Origin: Adiantum capillus-veneris
Taxonomy: Eukaryota > Streptophyta > Polypodiopsida > Polypodiales > Pteridaceae
Reading direction: 5' to 3'
Assembly: GCA_014529385.2 (NCBI GenBank)
Contig: CM043967.1
Coordinates: forward strand, 83,642,278 to 83,706,277
Length of the DNA: 64,000 nucleotides
This document shows positions 31,389 to 40,860 of this stretch, piece after piece; positions within the stretch are counted from its first letter, which is position 1, and each line of letters begins with the position of its first letter. The notes below the pieces were generated by a model, which was not told where the DNA came from, did no database searches, and worked only from the letters and a program-made list of their open reading frames with translations. The position numbers and the translations under genes are program-made.

Positions 31389-32857
31389 CTGAAAAAAATA
31401 GAAAAAGGAACTAAAGGACATGAGTACATATATATACATAAAACATCAAAATAAATACATGAGCCACACTTACAGTGAGTGTAGTCATCCGGCACCTTGA
31501 CTCAAGATATCTCCATGCATTTGCAAGCACCCTCCATCCACAAGATGTTGAGTCTGTCTGTAAAGGCACTTTTTGATTGTAGTACTTGAAAGCTTCAATA
31601 TTGTAATCCTTATTTGTGGCACTCAGGTGACCAACAATAAGTTTGGCAGCACTGCAAGAAGACATTGAATCAAAAAGCTACTAATAGAAAACAATGGGCC
31701 ATCATAAATCATAGATTATGCTTCATACTTACAGTTTACTTTTCCCATGATACTTGAAAATGAATTCATAAAATAACATGTAAGGAGTTAAGAATTACCC
31801 TTCAACATAGGGGTATAATATGTAATTGCAGGTCAGCATGTTAAAATCATCAAAAAAACTTGAAAGGGTTCCTTGCTTGTTAAAAAGGCACTGTGTCACT
31901 AGAGGGTCAAGTATGGAAATTTGCATAGCTAGAGCCTTTGGAAGATCTCTCATAAGACACCTGGAAAAGAAAACACAAGCCCCAATGAGCCCCTTGTGCC
32001 TGTCTGCCTTGCACATGCACTAATAATTAGCAAAGGAGAAACACATACCTAAGACAGATATAGAGCACAGTGTCACCAAGCTCAATGTTGGGATTTACAA
32101 GCATACTTGTGTCTTGAGGGAATATGTCCAAATATGCCTCAATATCTCCAAACAAGGAGACATCCACCACCATTTGGCCTGTGACTTTCTCATAAAGAAG
32201 AGAGTTGGATGCTCTTAAAATTTCAGCTTGCTCTTTAAGGATAGCATCCTCTGATATCATGTCTTGCTCCCTCTCAACTTCCTTTCTTGATTTGATATCC
32301 TGGTCCTTTCTTGTCTCGTACTCATGTGTAACATCCTCCTTTCTACTGCCTGGAAGGAGGGATGTTTAAAATTTGGAAGGCTCTATATCCTCACTAGGAA
32401 TGAGCTCAAGAGCCTTATCAAACTTGTACCTTAGCCTTGACACAAGCACAAAATCTTTGCTCATAAGTGGGACCCTGTGAGAAAATGCAGCTGCAATGTA
32501 GCTATCATTCATAAAGTCTATGAGAAAATCCTCAGAAGCTTCCTGAAGGCACATCACAGCTTGAGATTGCCACATTACTGAGACAAAAGCTTTGATATTC
32601 ATCATGCTTACAAGTCTATTTGATATCTCTTTGACAACTCTCATGAAAGAGAGATTTGGAATCAATAGACAAGTAGACTTTTGTGCTTTTCTTATTTCTC
32701 TTAGGGATTTCACCTGATAATTCAATCTTTTTCTAGCATTGGGCCTCTGACGAGGTAGTGGAGGGGGTGCTTTCTCTACATCTTTCTCAACATCATCTAT
32801 TTCTGGATCAGTTGGGGCTTGGTAGACCTTCCTTGCAGTCTGCTTAGTCCTCGCCAT
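30681..32857 (-). CDS. Histone H3-like / Ulp1-like protease / H1-like tail fusion gene
   Basis: The start at 32857 is chosen because it gives MARTKQTARK, the exact N-terminus of histone H3. Likely exons on the minus strand are 32857-32049, 31960-31799, a poorly defined small exon near 31775-31735, 31651-31474 and 31388-30681; donors GTATGTG and GTAAGTG and acceptors TTTTCCAG, CTTGCAG and TTTTCAG are visible, and phases agree at the first and last joins. Domains in order are H3-like tail, histone fold, acidic/charged linker (EREQDMISEDAILKEQAEIL), a Ulp1/C48-like segment with KVPLQTDSTSCGWRVLANAW (Gln then catalytic-type Cys), and a Lys/Pro/Ser tail with repeated KSPTKK. The expected His-Trp of the protease is not seen, so catalysis is uncertain. 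An in-frame TAA at 32366-32368 ends the histone part unless a 45-nt segment is spliced out. Transcribed divergently from 34179. Confidence 0.7.
31474..31651 (-). other. Ulp1-like cysteine peptidase exon
   Basis: Contains VPLQTDSTSCGWRVLANAWR. SUMO proteases of the C48 family have Q-x(4-6)-C-G at this place, with Gln forming the oxyanion hole and Cys the nucleophile. Ulp1-like domains occur in several plant transposon groups (some CACTA and MULE). The upstream exon ends LYPYVEG, close to where the catalytic His strand should start, but the His itself is not identified. Confidence 0.65.
32350..32394 (-). other. Possible 45-nt intron covering the TAA
   Basis: On the minus strand GTGAGG...TTTTAAAC...CCTCCTTCCAG, exactly 45 nt. 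Removing it deletes the stop and keeps the frame between the histone fold and the downstream linker. It is shorter than usual plant introns, so it may instead be a true stop yielding a free histone-like protein. Confidence 0.35.
32369..32857 (-). other. Histone H3/CENH3-like domain (163 residues)
   Basis: Residues 1-10 equal canonical H3 (Lys4 and Lys9 sites present, Ser10 replaced by Val). Residues 11-50 are a unique Pro/charged linker. The fold then follows H3: VKSLREIRKAQKSTCLLIPN aligns with the alphaN/alpha1 region, SQAVMCLQEASEDFLIDFM with alpha2 and HRVPLMSKDFVLVSRLR with loop 2/alpha3. LLIP, the L-M-x-K-D-F pattern and a lengthened loop 1 (about eight residues longer than H3) are closer to plant CENH3 than to H3. 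Length is 163 against 135 for H3 and about 150-180 for plant CENH3. Strong as homology; function is inference. Confidence 0.85.
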
Positions 32858-34113
32858 TTGGGTAAAAAAATACAGCACCACACGATAGATGCGTCAGCCA
32901 CAACCTGCAAGATGTTTCTATCGTGCCATGCATGGAGAGAATGGCATTGGGGAGAGATAGAAGGGTGACAACAACACGACGCAATAGAAGGGTGACCCAG
33001 GCTCTGAAAGATGTTTCTATCGCATCGTATGTGAGCACCGGAACCTCCAAAGAAAAACTCACAAAACGTCCTGTACGACGCGATAGAGGGCACACCCACA
33101 CCCTACCACATCACTATATTGTGTCATATGCGAGCTCTGGAAACTTTTAGCAAGCCGAGAAAAAACCCCTACACGACGCGAAGAGAGGCTCACCTAGACT
33201 TTGCAACATGGGCCTATCGCTTCGTATGGGATGCTTAGATTATTTCAAGAAATAAGACCTTCACAAGGCGATACAAGGTGCACCCACATGCTTGGACACA
33301 TCCGGGACGCGTCGTTTGAGAAGAAGCTTGGCTTGGCTTAGTGGACGTTAACGCACAGCGCGGAAGAGTCCAAAGTGTGGATGACTCGAAGTGCGGGTAG
33401 TTGAGGACGACACGACGCGAATGTGGAGTATGGGAGAAATCAAAGAATGAGCACGTTACAAGGCTTTATATACATAAGACCGTCCATACGACGACCGTTG
33501 TACGCAGGCCACGTGGCACGTATGCATGGCTGACATGTGTTAATAACGGTCATATTTCGGATCCTATATAAAGCTTGGTCTCGAATGTTATTAATGTTGC
33601 ACGTTTACTTGTCCCATACGACGCGAGTTATTATTCATTTTTGTGTACTAATCCTCTCGTCCCACACGACACGCCTGTTTGCATTTGCACATCGGTGGTC
33701 CGTCCTCTATCACGCCGTTCGGGGTTCTTGTTTGCTTTGGTGTGGCTTAGTCCCGCATGACGCGCAGGTGGGCAGTTACACAGCCGGGGTCCAGCGTATA
33801 TCACGTGGTTCGGGGTTCTTGTTCGCTTTGGTGTGGCTTCATCCCGCACGACACGCAAGTAGGCAGATCCACAGCCGGGGTCCATCGCATATCGCGTGGT
33901 TCGGGTTTGTCTTTGGCACTGGTACATTTGCAAACGTTGGGTTGGCACCGACACGACGCGATACGAGCAAGTTGCTAGTCTTGGAACCCACACCTATCGC
34001 TTCGTGCTAGGGCGCTCTGTTCTCAGTTTAGCTCTCCCCCACCTCGCTCTATATCGCTTTGGGCATATTTCCGGACCTTGTACCTAGCTTCACCTATCGA
34101 CTTTTCCTCTACC
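32858..34113. promoter_or_regulatory. Divergent intergenic region with repeated CGACGCGATA motifs
   Basis: More than a dozen degenerate copies of ACGACGCGATA or its reverse complement (TATCGCKTCGT) occur in both orientations, for example near 32974, 33016, 33074, 33173, 33215, 33412, 33616, 33755, 33846, 33890, 33953 and 33993. The region is much richer in CG dinucleotides than its surroundings. It separates the start of the histone-like gene (minus) from that of the neighbouring plus-strand gene, so it is probably a two-way promoter and may bind an element-encoded protein. Confidence 0.65.
33700..33925 (+). repeat. Tandem repeat in the divergent promoter
   Basis: Two and a half copies of a unit of about 95 bp, marked by TTCGGGGTTCTTGTTYGCTT (33718, 33811), ACACAGCCGGGGTCC or CCACAGCCGGGGTCC (33779, 33871) and CACGTGGTTCGGG or CGCGTGGTTCGGG. 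Confidence 0.8.
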
Positions 34114-34178
34114 ATGAATAAAGGCCGGCGGAGGAGATTTTGGAGGAGAGTCCAAGTGAGAAACTATTGGTGGCTGTG

Positions 34179-35689
34179 ATGGATGGTGGTGACATGGAGG
34201 TGTACACCAAAGCATATAAAATATTCACCCCTGTGTTTGATCTTGCAGCTTTGTTAGACCATTTGAAGGACTTCTTGGCAGAAGAATGCAAAGAGTTTGA
34301 AGAGGTACTTGAAGGCAAGTGTTTGGTTTTAGATGGCAAGACTTATTGTCATCTAACCGAATATACTACAAACTCAATTAAGAAGAGCAAAGTAACAAGG
34401 AGATTTGGAAGATTTTCTAAGAAGAATTCCTTTGTTTGTCCACCTACCATTACGTTTAAAACCTTGTAACCTTGTTCCAAAAGAAGTTGCTTTTCTTTTC
34501 TTTTTGTTCCTTAAAGTTGACATGCAAGGCAAAGCTGATGAAGTGAAATATACAGATGAGGCAACAAATAAAAATGTTTCCACGGTTTTGCAGCTTGAGA
34601 AAAGTGAAATTCTAGAAGAGGAGGAAGTTGATGTTGCAGCCGAGGAGCAGGAGAGTGCAAATTTTGATGTGGCTCAATTTAGAGCTAGTATTGTCATTGA
34701 TGATCCAACAGATGAGGTAGAGGTATCTGAAGCTTCCCTTACTATTCCAAACCTTCCCTACTTCTTTATCAATGGGAAAGAGTATATCCCTCTCCATCAT
34801 ATCCAGTGTCTGCTTAATATGAGGGAGGACTACTATATTGCAACAATTTCTGAAGCTTCTGAGGTGGCCAAAGATTTTATTGACACAGAAGAAGAGTGAA
34901 AAGAGGATTTTTTGGCACTTGATCTTCATACATCCGATAAAGATTTTTTGCATGCTCCTGATGCACTTGCTCTATGCATGAGAAGAGTGGAAGAGGAAAA
35001 ACCTTCCCTCAAAGATGAGGATTTTGAGAAGAGGCTTGTTGAGCTTGGCATCCAATCTTTTGGCAGAGACTTTAAGCTGAAAAAAATTGGAAAGGAAGTT
35101 GACATAAGAGAGATGACCGGACCATGCAATCTCCTTCAAGAAAAATTCATTGCCAAAGATGAGTTGCAAAGGGTGATCTCCCTACTGAAATCTTTCTTTT
35201 TTTTCAAGTTTGTTTTAATTACTCATTGTCTTGTTTTGCAGATTGAACTCCTTGACAAAGACAATTTTCTTGGGAGAGCTAAAGGCTCGAGAGGGAAAGC
35301 AATAGAGAGCTCTTTAAGAAGGGATGCCTCATCTCTCATGCACTACATGCCTACATTGGATAGTGCCACCTTCTGTGCTTTCCACATGCAGTATTATGAA
35401 GATCCTAAGTTGCTAATGTTTGCACTGAAGATATTGTCACAGTTTTTAGGGTACACTCCCCTTCAAATCAATGCAAACAAGATCATGCTACTTGAGAGAG
35501 CAGCAACACTTCGAATGTTTGAATATGCTGCAGGATTCAATGCCTCAAGAGCAAGATACTTTCTTTGCTACTCTAGCTATGCAGCAACAGCTGAGGAGAC
35601 AAATGTCAACCTTCTTGGGGGCTAGCTATAAAAGAAGAAAGTTTTTGAGATATAGGGGTGACATGCCTAGAGATATAAAAAATAAATAA
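34179..35689 (+). pseudogene. Unrecognised transposon gene, multi-exon, damaged
   Basis: Start ATG at 34179 (MDGGDMEVYTKAYKIF) is the first Met in a frame with no upstream ATG. The first exon encodes LLDHLKDFLAEECKEFEEVL. A frame change near 34390-34520 has AAAGTAAC and TTCCTTAAAG as candidate splice sites. The next frame is acidic (EEEEVDVAAEEQESANFDV), then IPNLPYFFINGKEYIPLHHI. A TGA at 34897 interrupts it, then it continues with EDFEKRLVELGIQSFGRDFK. A possible retained intron (35173-35241) ends TTTTGCAG. Near the end the frame used to 35625 and the one used to 35689 (QQQLRRQMSTFLGASYKRRK) both look plausible, so a frameshift is likely. No known domain recognised. Confidence 0.5.
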
Positions 35690-35763
35690 AAAACTGACAT
35701 TTTTTTGCACCACAAATATCTTTTTTGAATTTGGGTCTCTTTAGAAAGATTCAGTACAAAGTT

Positions 35764-38095
35764 TCAAAGTGAAGCATTAATCTCCATCTGTGGTTGAGCA
35801 GCATGGTTGTTTGATCTCATCCGTTGTAATTGCCTCCTATAGAACCAATTGAATAATTCCTTTAGTGCATTGCTCCTTCTTTGTCCACCTTCCTTTCTCG
35901 TACATTTGAAAAAAGAAGTCCTCGCTTAATAGTGAGATTTTTCCATTCCCTGAGTATTCCATGTTGCAAGGGGTCCTTGTTTTGCAAAATATGGTCCATG
36001 CAGGTACAGAATATGCTAAACATAAAAAAAAGTTAGTTGAACTCAATAGGATGCAAAGTAAAATACTATCCAGACTTTAGAAATTAATTGAATACTCACC
36101 AAGTAATATGTGATGTCTTTTGCTCCCCAAGCATCTGTAATAGCAGTTTTTAAAAGCTTTATTGTCTTTTTAAAGTCATCTGCATAAGTAGCAGAGCTAA
36201 CTTGTTGTCTCAAAACTTTCAAAAAATTGTCAAGCTTCTTCCACACTTCCATGCGTTTGTTGGCTACATCTGGTCTACTTTTGACATTGGTTGTTATAAC
36301 ACAAAGATCCTTCCAGCAGTTCCACATAGCATCAAATTGTTTGTTGTCATGGTTACTCAAAAATCTTCTAGCTTTTGCTACATCCATTGAAACATCTTGC
36401 AAAACATCACCGGTTCCTTTTGAAAGAGTGGGATCTTTTTTTAGATGCACTTGACCACCATGAAAACCCATTTGAGAGAGCAAAGCCTCGCATTTTTCTA
36501 TGCACTCGTCTGCAAGTTTAGTTGGCTTAATAGAATATGCATAGTCAAGATGGAGTCGAACAATTTGTCCAAGATTCTAATCTCTGCATGCATTGTGCAT
36601 ATATGTACATTTTTTAAATCTATTGTTAGAATTGGATCCCAAATCATAGAAGACGATGGGTAGTCGATGACGTTAACACTATTCCTCGATGGTGCTTTTC
36701 CAACCTCGTGTTCTACAAGCCATCCTTTTGTTCCAGTGCTTGCCATGCAATATAGACATGGATACTTGGTATTGGCACCTCCACATACACCAAACATGCA
36801 CTTTAATGCTTTTAGGTCGGCACTCAAGTGCCATTCTACAAAAAAGTCACCCATGCCATCTATTTTCTACTGGTATTTGAGCTGCTCCGATCCACCAAAG
36901 TTCCATTTCTGATCGCGTTTTGGGATATGGGGAATCAAGCTTACCCTGGCTATAGTCCAATGCTCTATTCATAAGGGATATGGATACTCTTTCCATTTTT
37001 TGTCATTTTTGAATTTGAGCTTCATCCAATTTCAGAACAAATATAAGTTTTCCTTCACAATCTACTTCTTGCATATTATAGTATCTCACCATAGTAGATT
37101 GAACATTTTTTTTACTCATCCAAATGTTATTAAAAACATTATACTCAAAAGAAGATTTCTTTTTTGTTTTTCATATGGCATCGTTCTTTCTATATGATAG
37201 TACTCTCCAAAATGTTCGGGTATTTCTTCGTTTAATAGAGTCCTAACTTTCCCAACATTATGAGGCCTAGGCAACCCAAAAGCTTTAATCTTGTAATACT
37301 TTAAAACCTGAAACCAGGTTTTAGAGATGACCCTGTAACCCCTTCTACTCACCTCCACTGTGTCACAAACTTCTTGCATTTGAGAAGGTTGGACTAGTAA
37401 ACCCATATCTTTCAGTAAACTTTGAAATACCAATTTTTTCTGAGTTTGATTTTGAGGAAGTTTCAAAAGTTTAAGAATATCACTTTTGTTCATTACCTCA
37501 TTAAAAAATCTTACCCTTTCTTGAACACTTGGACATATAAAAATCCTAAAAGACTAGTCACATGTTCTCTAGTAATTTTTAATCTTTTTTTTCTTTGTCC
37601 AGAACCTTCTGTTAAGTTTACTATATCTCTCATTCGTTTTACTCGTGCTCTTAATCCTATTGGGGTTTCTTTTAAAGTCCGAAGTTGGTGATTTTCTTGT
37701 TTTAGAGATGCTATTTGGTTTTCAAGTTCTAAAATTCTTGTTGCATTTGAAGACAAAACAGTTTTCAGATATTGAATGTAATGTGTATGATCAATGTGTA
37801 AATGAGATAACCTAGAACTATATCCTAGTAAGCCATCAACCCCATCACCAACAAATATCATCAAATCATGAGGTGTATGAAAAGATGGATACCTTCCAAT
37901 GCTAGGATCCAGTGGATACAAGCTCCCATCTGTCCATATATCAATGTGTTTCTTTCCCTCGTTGTGAAGTTGTTGTGGTTCATTTGCAGTTGTAACTGGT
38001 CTTTGATAGACACTCCGCGTAGTAGCATATTCCTGGCTTAGCTTAATGTTCAAGTGAAACTTGCGGTTATCACTAATGGAAGATGTATTAGTCAT
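35764..38095 (-). pseudogene. DDE-type transposase of the TIR element, frameshifted
   Basis: Starts at 38095 (MTNTSSISDNRKFHLN). The N-terminal third has a leucine-zipper-like coiled coil (LELENQIASLKQENHQLRTL) and a basic patch. Across several frames one can then read a candidate first acidic residue in FVLKLDEAQIQK (about 37025), a second in WHLSADLKALKCMFG (about 36820), a C-x2-C pair in YPCLYC, a C-x2-H in HICTMH (about 36605), and a Glu in QGMEKSHYQAR (about 35930), ending NALKELFNWFYRR and the stop at 35764. D, D, C-x2-H, E in this order is the pattern described for several eukaryotic cut-and-paste transposases. An intron with GTGAGTATT near 36098 is likely. Frameshifts near 37530 and 37150 and a TGA at about 37005 make this copy inactive. 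Confidence 0.62.
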
Positions 38096-38439
38096 TGTAA
38101 GTAATGAAGGAGCAGAAAGTATAATGGAAATAGAGTAGCAGCAGAACAAGGTGCATCAGAGAAGAAGAGATAAAGCTCGCGAAAGGTGAGAGAAAAAAGA
38201 GAGATTCTAAAGTGGAAACAACTATTTGCCGCCAAGTGAAGTAAATGAAAACAAATTTCGAGGTGAGCCACAAAGGAATGTGAAGAAAATGATATCTTTT
38301 TGAATATTTAGAGATATGTACCTAGATACGCTGTAGATTGCGTAGATATGCTTTAAATGACCAAAACGGACAAATTTGGAGCCGTTTTGACCACAAACGG
38401 CTCTGCTAATTATTAACTTAACGAATTCCTTACATAGCC

Positions 38440-38467
38440 CTTTTTGAGTCGTTTTGGCCCTAATGAT
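38440..38467 (-). repeat. Right terminal inverted repeat
   Basis: On the minus strand CATTAGGGCCAAAACGACTC, then AAAAAGGG. About 60 bp inside it lies a separate perfect 9-bp inverted repeat (GAGCCGTTT, 7-base gap, AAACGGCTC; 38379-38403). Confidence 0.88.
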
Positions 38468-39203
38468 ATGGGCAATCGGTTGGCGTATGGGCGCCCGGAC
38501 TTTGGGTGATGGCTTTTTCCACCCCGGTTTTTAAAAAATAGGAATGGGTGCCATTTTTTCACCCCTGTATAGGTGGTCTTGAGACAAGCCAGTACTGGTC
38601 AGAGATACTTCAGAATGATAGTACCTTGTCTTAAGTCTAAAGATGTTTGTTTGCTAAAAGAATGTTTTCAATACTGTTTTCAAGGATTGTCTTAATGAAA
38701 TCCAATGATGAAAGTTAAAAGAAATCATTGTTTTAATTGTGAAAAGAAAGTGGTAGTAATTAAACAACACAGAAATCATGTGTGAGTGCAGAGTGGTAAG
38801 TGGGGATTGACTAAGGTTGTCAATCATGGATGGGTGGACCTGATTAGTCAGGTAACTATCCATTCATGCGCACTAAAACGTTTAGAAACTTCTTCACGAG
38901 GAAGAGGAATCCACCAACGGCTATGCCCTCACATATGTTAGGGGAAAAAAAGCGTTGGCTAAGGAAACCTTAATCTGAATGATGGAAGTCATAGGGCCGG
39001 AATAGTTTTTTTTAGTGGTCCCGTTTTCACTGCAAGACAGGACTAGGTCTCCTTAATTCTAGGGCTATAAACCTAAACATTTGTCAATGGTAAGGGTGAA
39101 TTCTCTGGAATTCTTCTTGTTTAAGGACTCTGACTTAGTAGGCCTAGAGACCTATCAATGGTCCCATTCCGCTTTTGATGTCATCGGGGTTGGGGACCTT
39201 ACA
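38468..39203 (+). repeat. 5' LTR, right part
   Basis: Resumes at ATATGGGCAATCGGTTGGCG and matches 47290-48026 through to the common end GGTTTGGGGACCTTACA. Confidence 0.9.
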
Positions 39204-39205
39204 AG

Positions 39206-39217
39206 TGGTATCAGAGC
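39206..39217 (+). other. Primer-binding site, tRNA-Met
   Basis: TGGTATCAGAGC two bases after the LTR end; the classic initiator-Met primer site of chromoviruses and other plant LTR elements. Confidence 0.95.
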
Positions 39218-40140
39218 ATGGTTTAACAGGGTCCTAACCTTCGGAGAGAAAAAGTTGATACAATAGGCACAAGTTATATTGCATTTTCAATTATGGTATG
39301 TTGTGAAATGAGTTTTTCCCTATCAATACATGAAAATATCCGCCAAGCTTACCAAAAGTTTGTGATTTTCAACATCATGTTGGAAGTTGCTTGCACTCCA
39401 ATAAATTTTTATTTCGCAAGAGCATCATGCAATTATTAGATGTAATGGTTTTCCCTCCTCCTCCATGAGGAATCAGCTGGTCACAGCTTGGCGAAATTTT
39501 CCCGATTGATGCGGGACAGATAGAAGGTTTGTCACTCAATTTGAAAAGACTCAACTGGGCAGAAACACGTCGGACCATCGAAGTTTTCTTTTTCAATGAG
39601 ACTGAAGATCAAGATCAGACCATTACTATAGATGGGGTAGAAGTGTCACAAAATCAGTGGGTATATGATCAGGTAGCCAAAGTAATATACCCAGGTAGGA
39701 TTAGACCGATGATAGTAGGCCCAAAATTTAGGGGACCAAAAGATGTTATATTTTTTGATCCCCTGTCAGACCCACCAGTGGTGAAGAGGATTTTGGTATA
39801 GAGAGTTACACATTGTATATAGCATGAGTCCATATTGTATATAATATGAGTCCATCTTGTATATAGCATGAGTCCATCTTGTACATAGTATGAGTCCATC
39901 TTGTACCTAGTATGAGTAAGTGTTGTATTAACTCTTGTATATACCATGGTTTTATGACATGCTTTGTGTAATTTAATTGAGAAGGTTATACTGATTGTCG
40001 GATTTTTGTTTTCATTCAAAATTACAAAAGTATATAGAGTAGAAAACTTGCATGACAAAGCAAAATTATTGTTATCAGTAAAAGATTTTCATTAATTAAA
40101 AACCTAGGGTAATACAAAAAGCCTCTACACTCCCACCGAA
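39218..40140 (+). other. Leader of the gypsy element with a 90-codon ORF and minisatellite
   Basis: A frame at 39529-39801 (MSLNLKRLNWAETRRTIEVF) is unrecognised and may be a leader peptide or a relic of the gag N-terminal part. At 39812-39925 a 24-bp unit like ATGAGTCCATCTTGTATATA is repeated about five times. Confidence 0.5.
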
Positions 40141-40149
40141 GAAAAAAAA

Positions 40150-40860
40150 CTACTGCTAAAACAAGCTCAACTCCCAACTTTCAAGGGAGAGGGAACCAAC
40201 TTAGAACGTGATGTCGAAGCCTGGCTCGACGCCATGGATGATTATTTCTTGGCAGTAGGAATTGCTTTGGAAAATCAGGCAATGTTAGGAATGTTTCGAC
40301 TCACGGGAGATGCAAAACTCTGGTGGAAACAATACTGTAGAGATAACCCTTCCATTAGTCCCTCCTGGGAAAGAATGAAGCAGGTAGTCAAAGAAAGATA
40401 TCTTGCTCCAGCTCAGCAAGCTATTAAAATGAATGAATTCTTCGCCCTCAAATAGTTAGGGCTTACTTTGGAAGAGTACTACACTAAATATGTGTCTTTA
40501 CGATGTTATGCACCCCCAATGACAATGGAACAACAGATTGCTCATTTCTGCCAGGGTCTAAACAAACCTTTAAGTACCTGCTTAGAATCTATGAGACCCA
40601 TATCTATTCAAGATGCTCTTCTAAGAGCTAAACCACTTGCAATTGAAGGAAACCCCCCTGCAAGGAGCTATTACAACTACAATTTTAGAGGCAGAACAAG
40701 GGGAAATTACAACCAAGGAAATCAACGAAGGGCAGCGAGTGACAGCTACAGCCGCTATAGAGCAGACTTTTCCAAACATCAGATGATATGGATGCAACAG
40801 AATGGGACACTATAGGAGCCAATGCCCAAAGGGGAAAAATCCCCGAGTTGCTGCCGAAAC
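40150..40860 (+). pseudogene. gag: Gag of the gypsy chromovirus
   Basis: The frame is open upstream of the first Met; LPTFKGEGTNLERDVEAWLD begins the capsid region. LTGDAKLWWKQYCRDNP and WERMKQVVKERYLAP follow. A TAG at 40453 (probably from CAG) splits it; the same frame continues as LGLTLEEYYTKYVSLRCYAP and HFCQGLNKPL. An Arg/Gly/Asn-rich region leads to a CCHC knuckle read in a second frame (GCNRMGHYRSQCPKG) whose first Cys codon appears to have become TGA. Confidence 0.85.

Larger units (their letters stand above)
28742..38467. mobile_element. TIR transposon carrying a histone-like gene, nested in the gypsy LTR
   Basis: Terminal inverted repeats of 28-29 bp lie at 28742-28770 and 38440-38467. 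Both read inward as CATTAGGGCCAAAA, then CGACT, then AAAAAGGG, with one indel and one substitution between them. Comparison with the uninterrupted 3' LTR at about 47288 shows the insert begins after CCGCCCGGTT and the LTR resumes at TATGGGCAA. No clear target duplication can be read; TA or AT next to the ends is possible. It contains two plus-strand genes, a histone-fold/protease gene and a DDE transposase relic on the minus strand. The superfamily is not assigned: it lacks CACTA ends and a MULE-length TIR. Confidence 0.88.

Noticed and set aside
33537-34010. 157-codon plus-strand frame in the divergent promoter
   Set aside because: It runs through the tandem repeats and promoter motifs, has no protein similarity that I can see, and three overlapping frames there are equally open.
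28742-38467. Assignment of the nested transposon to CACTA, because it carries a Ulp1-like domain
   Set aside because: Its termini read CATTAGGG, not CACTA, and no TNP2-like sequence was seen; the CACTA end in this window (61966) is a different element.
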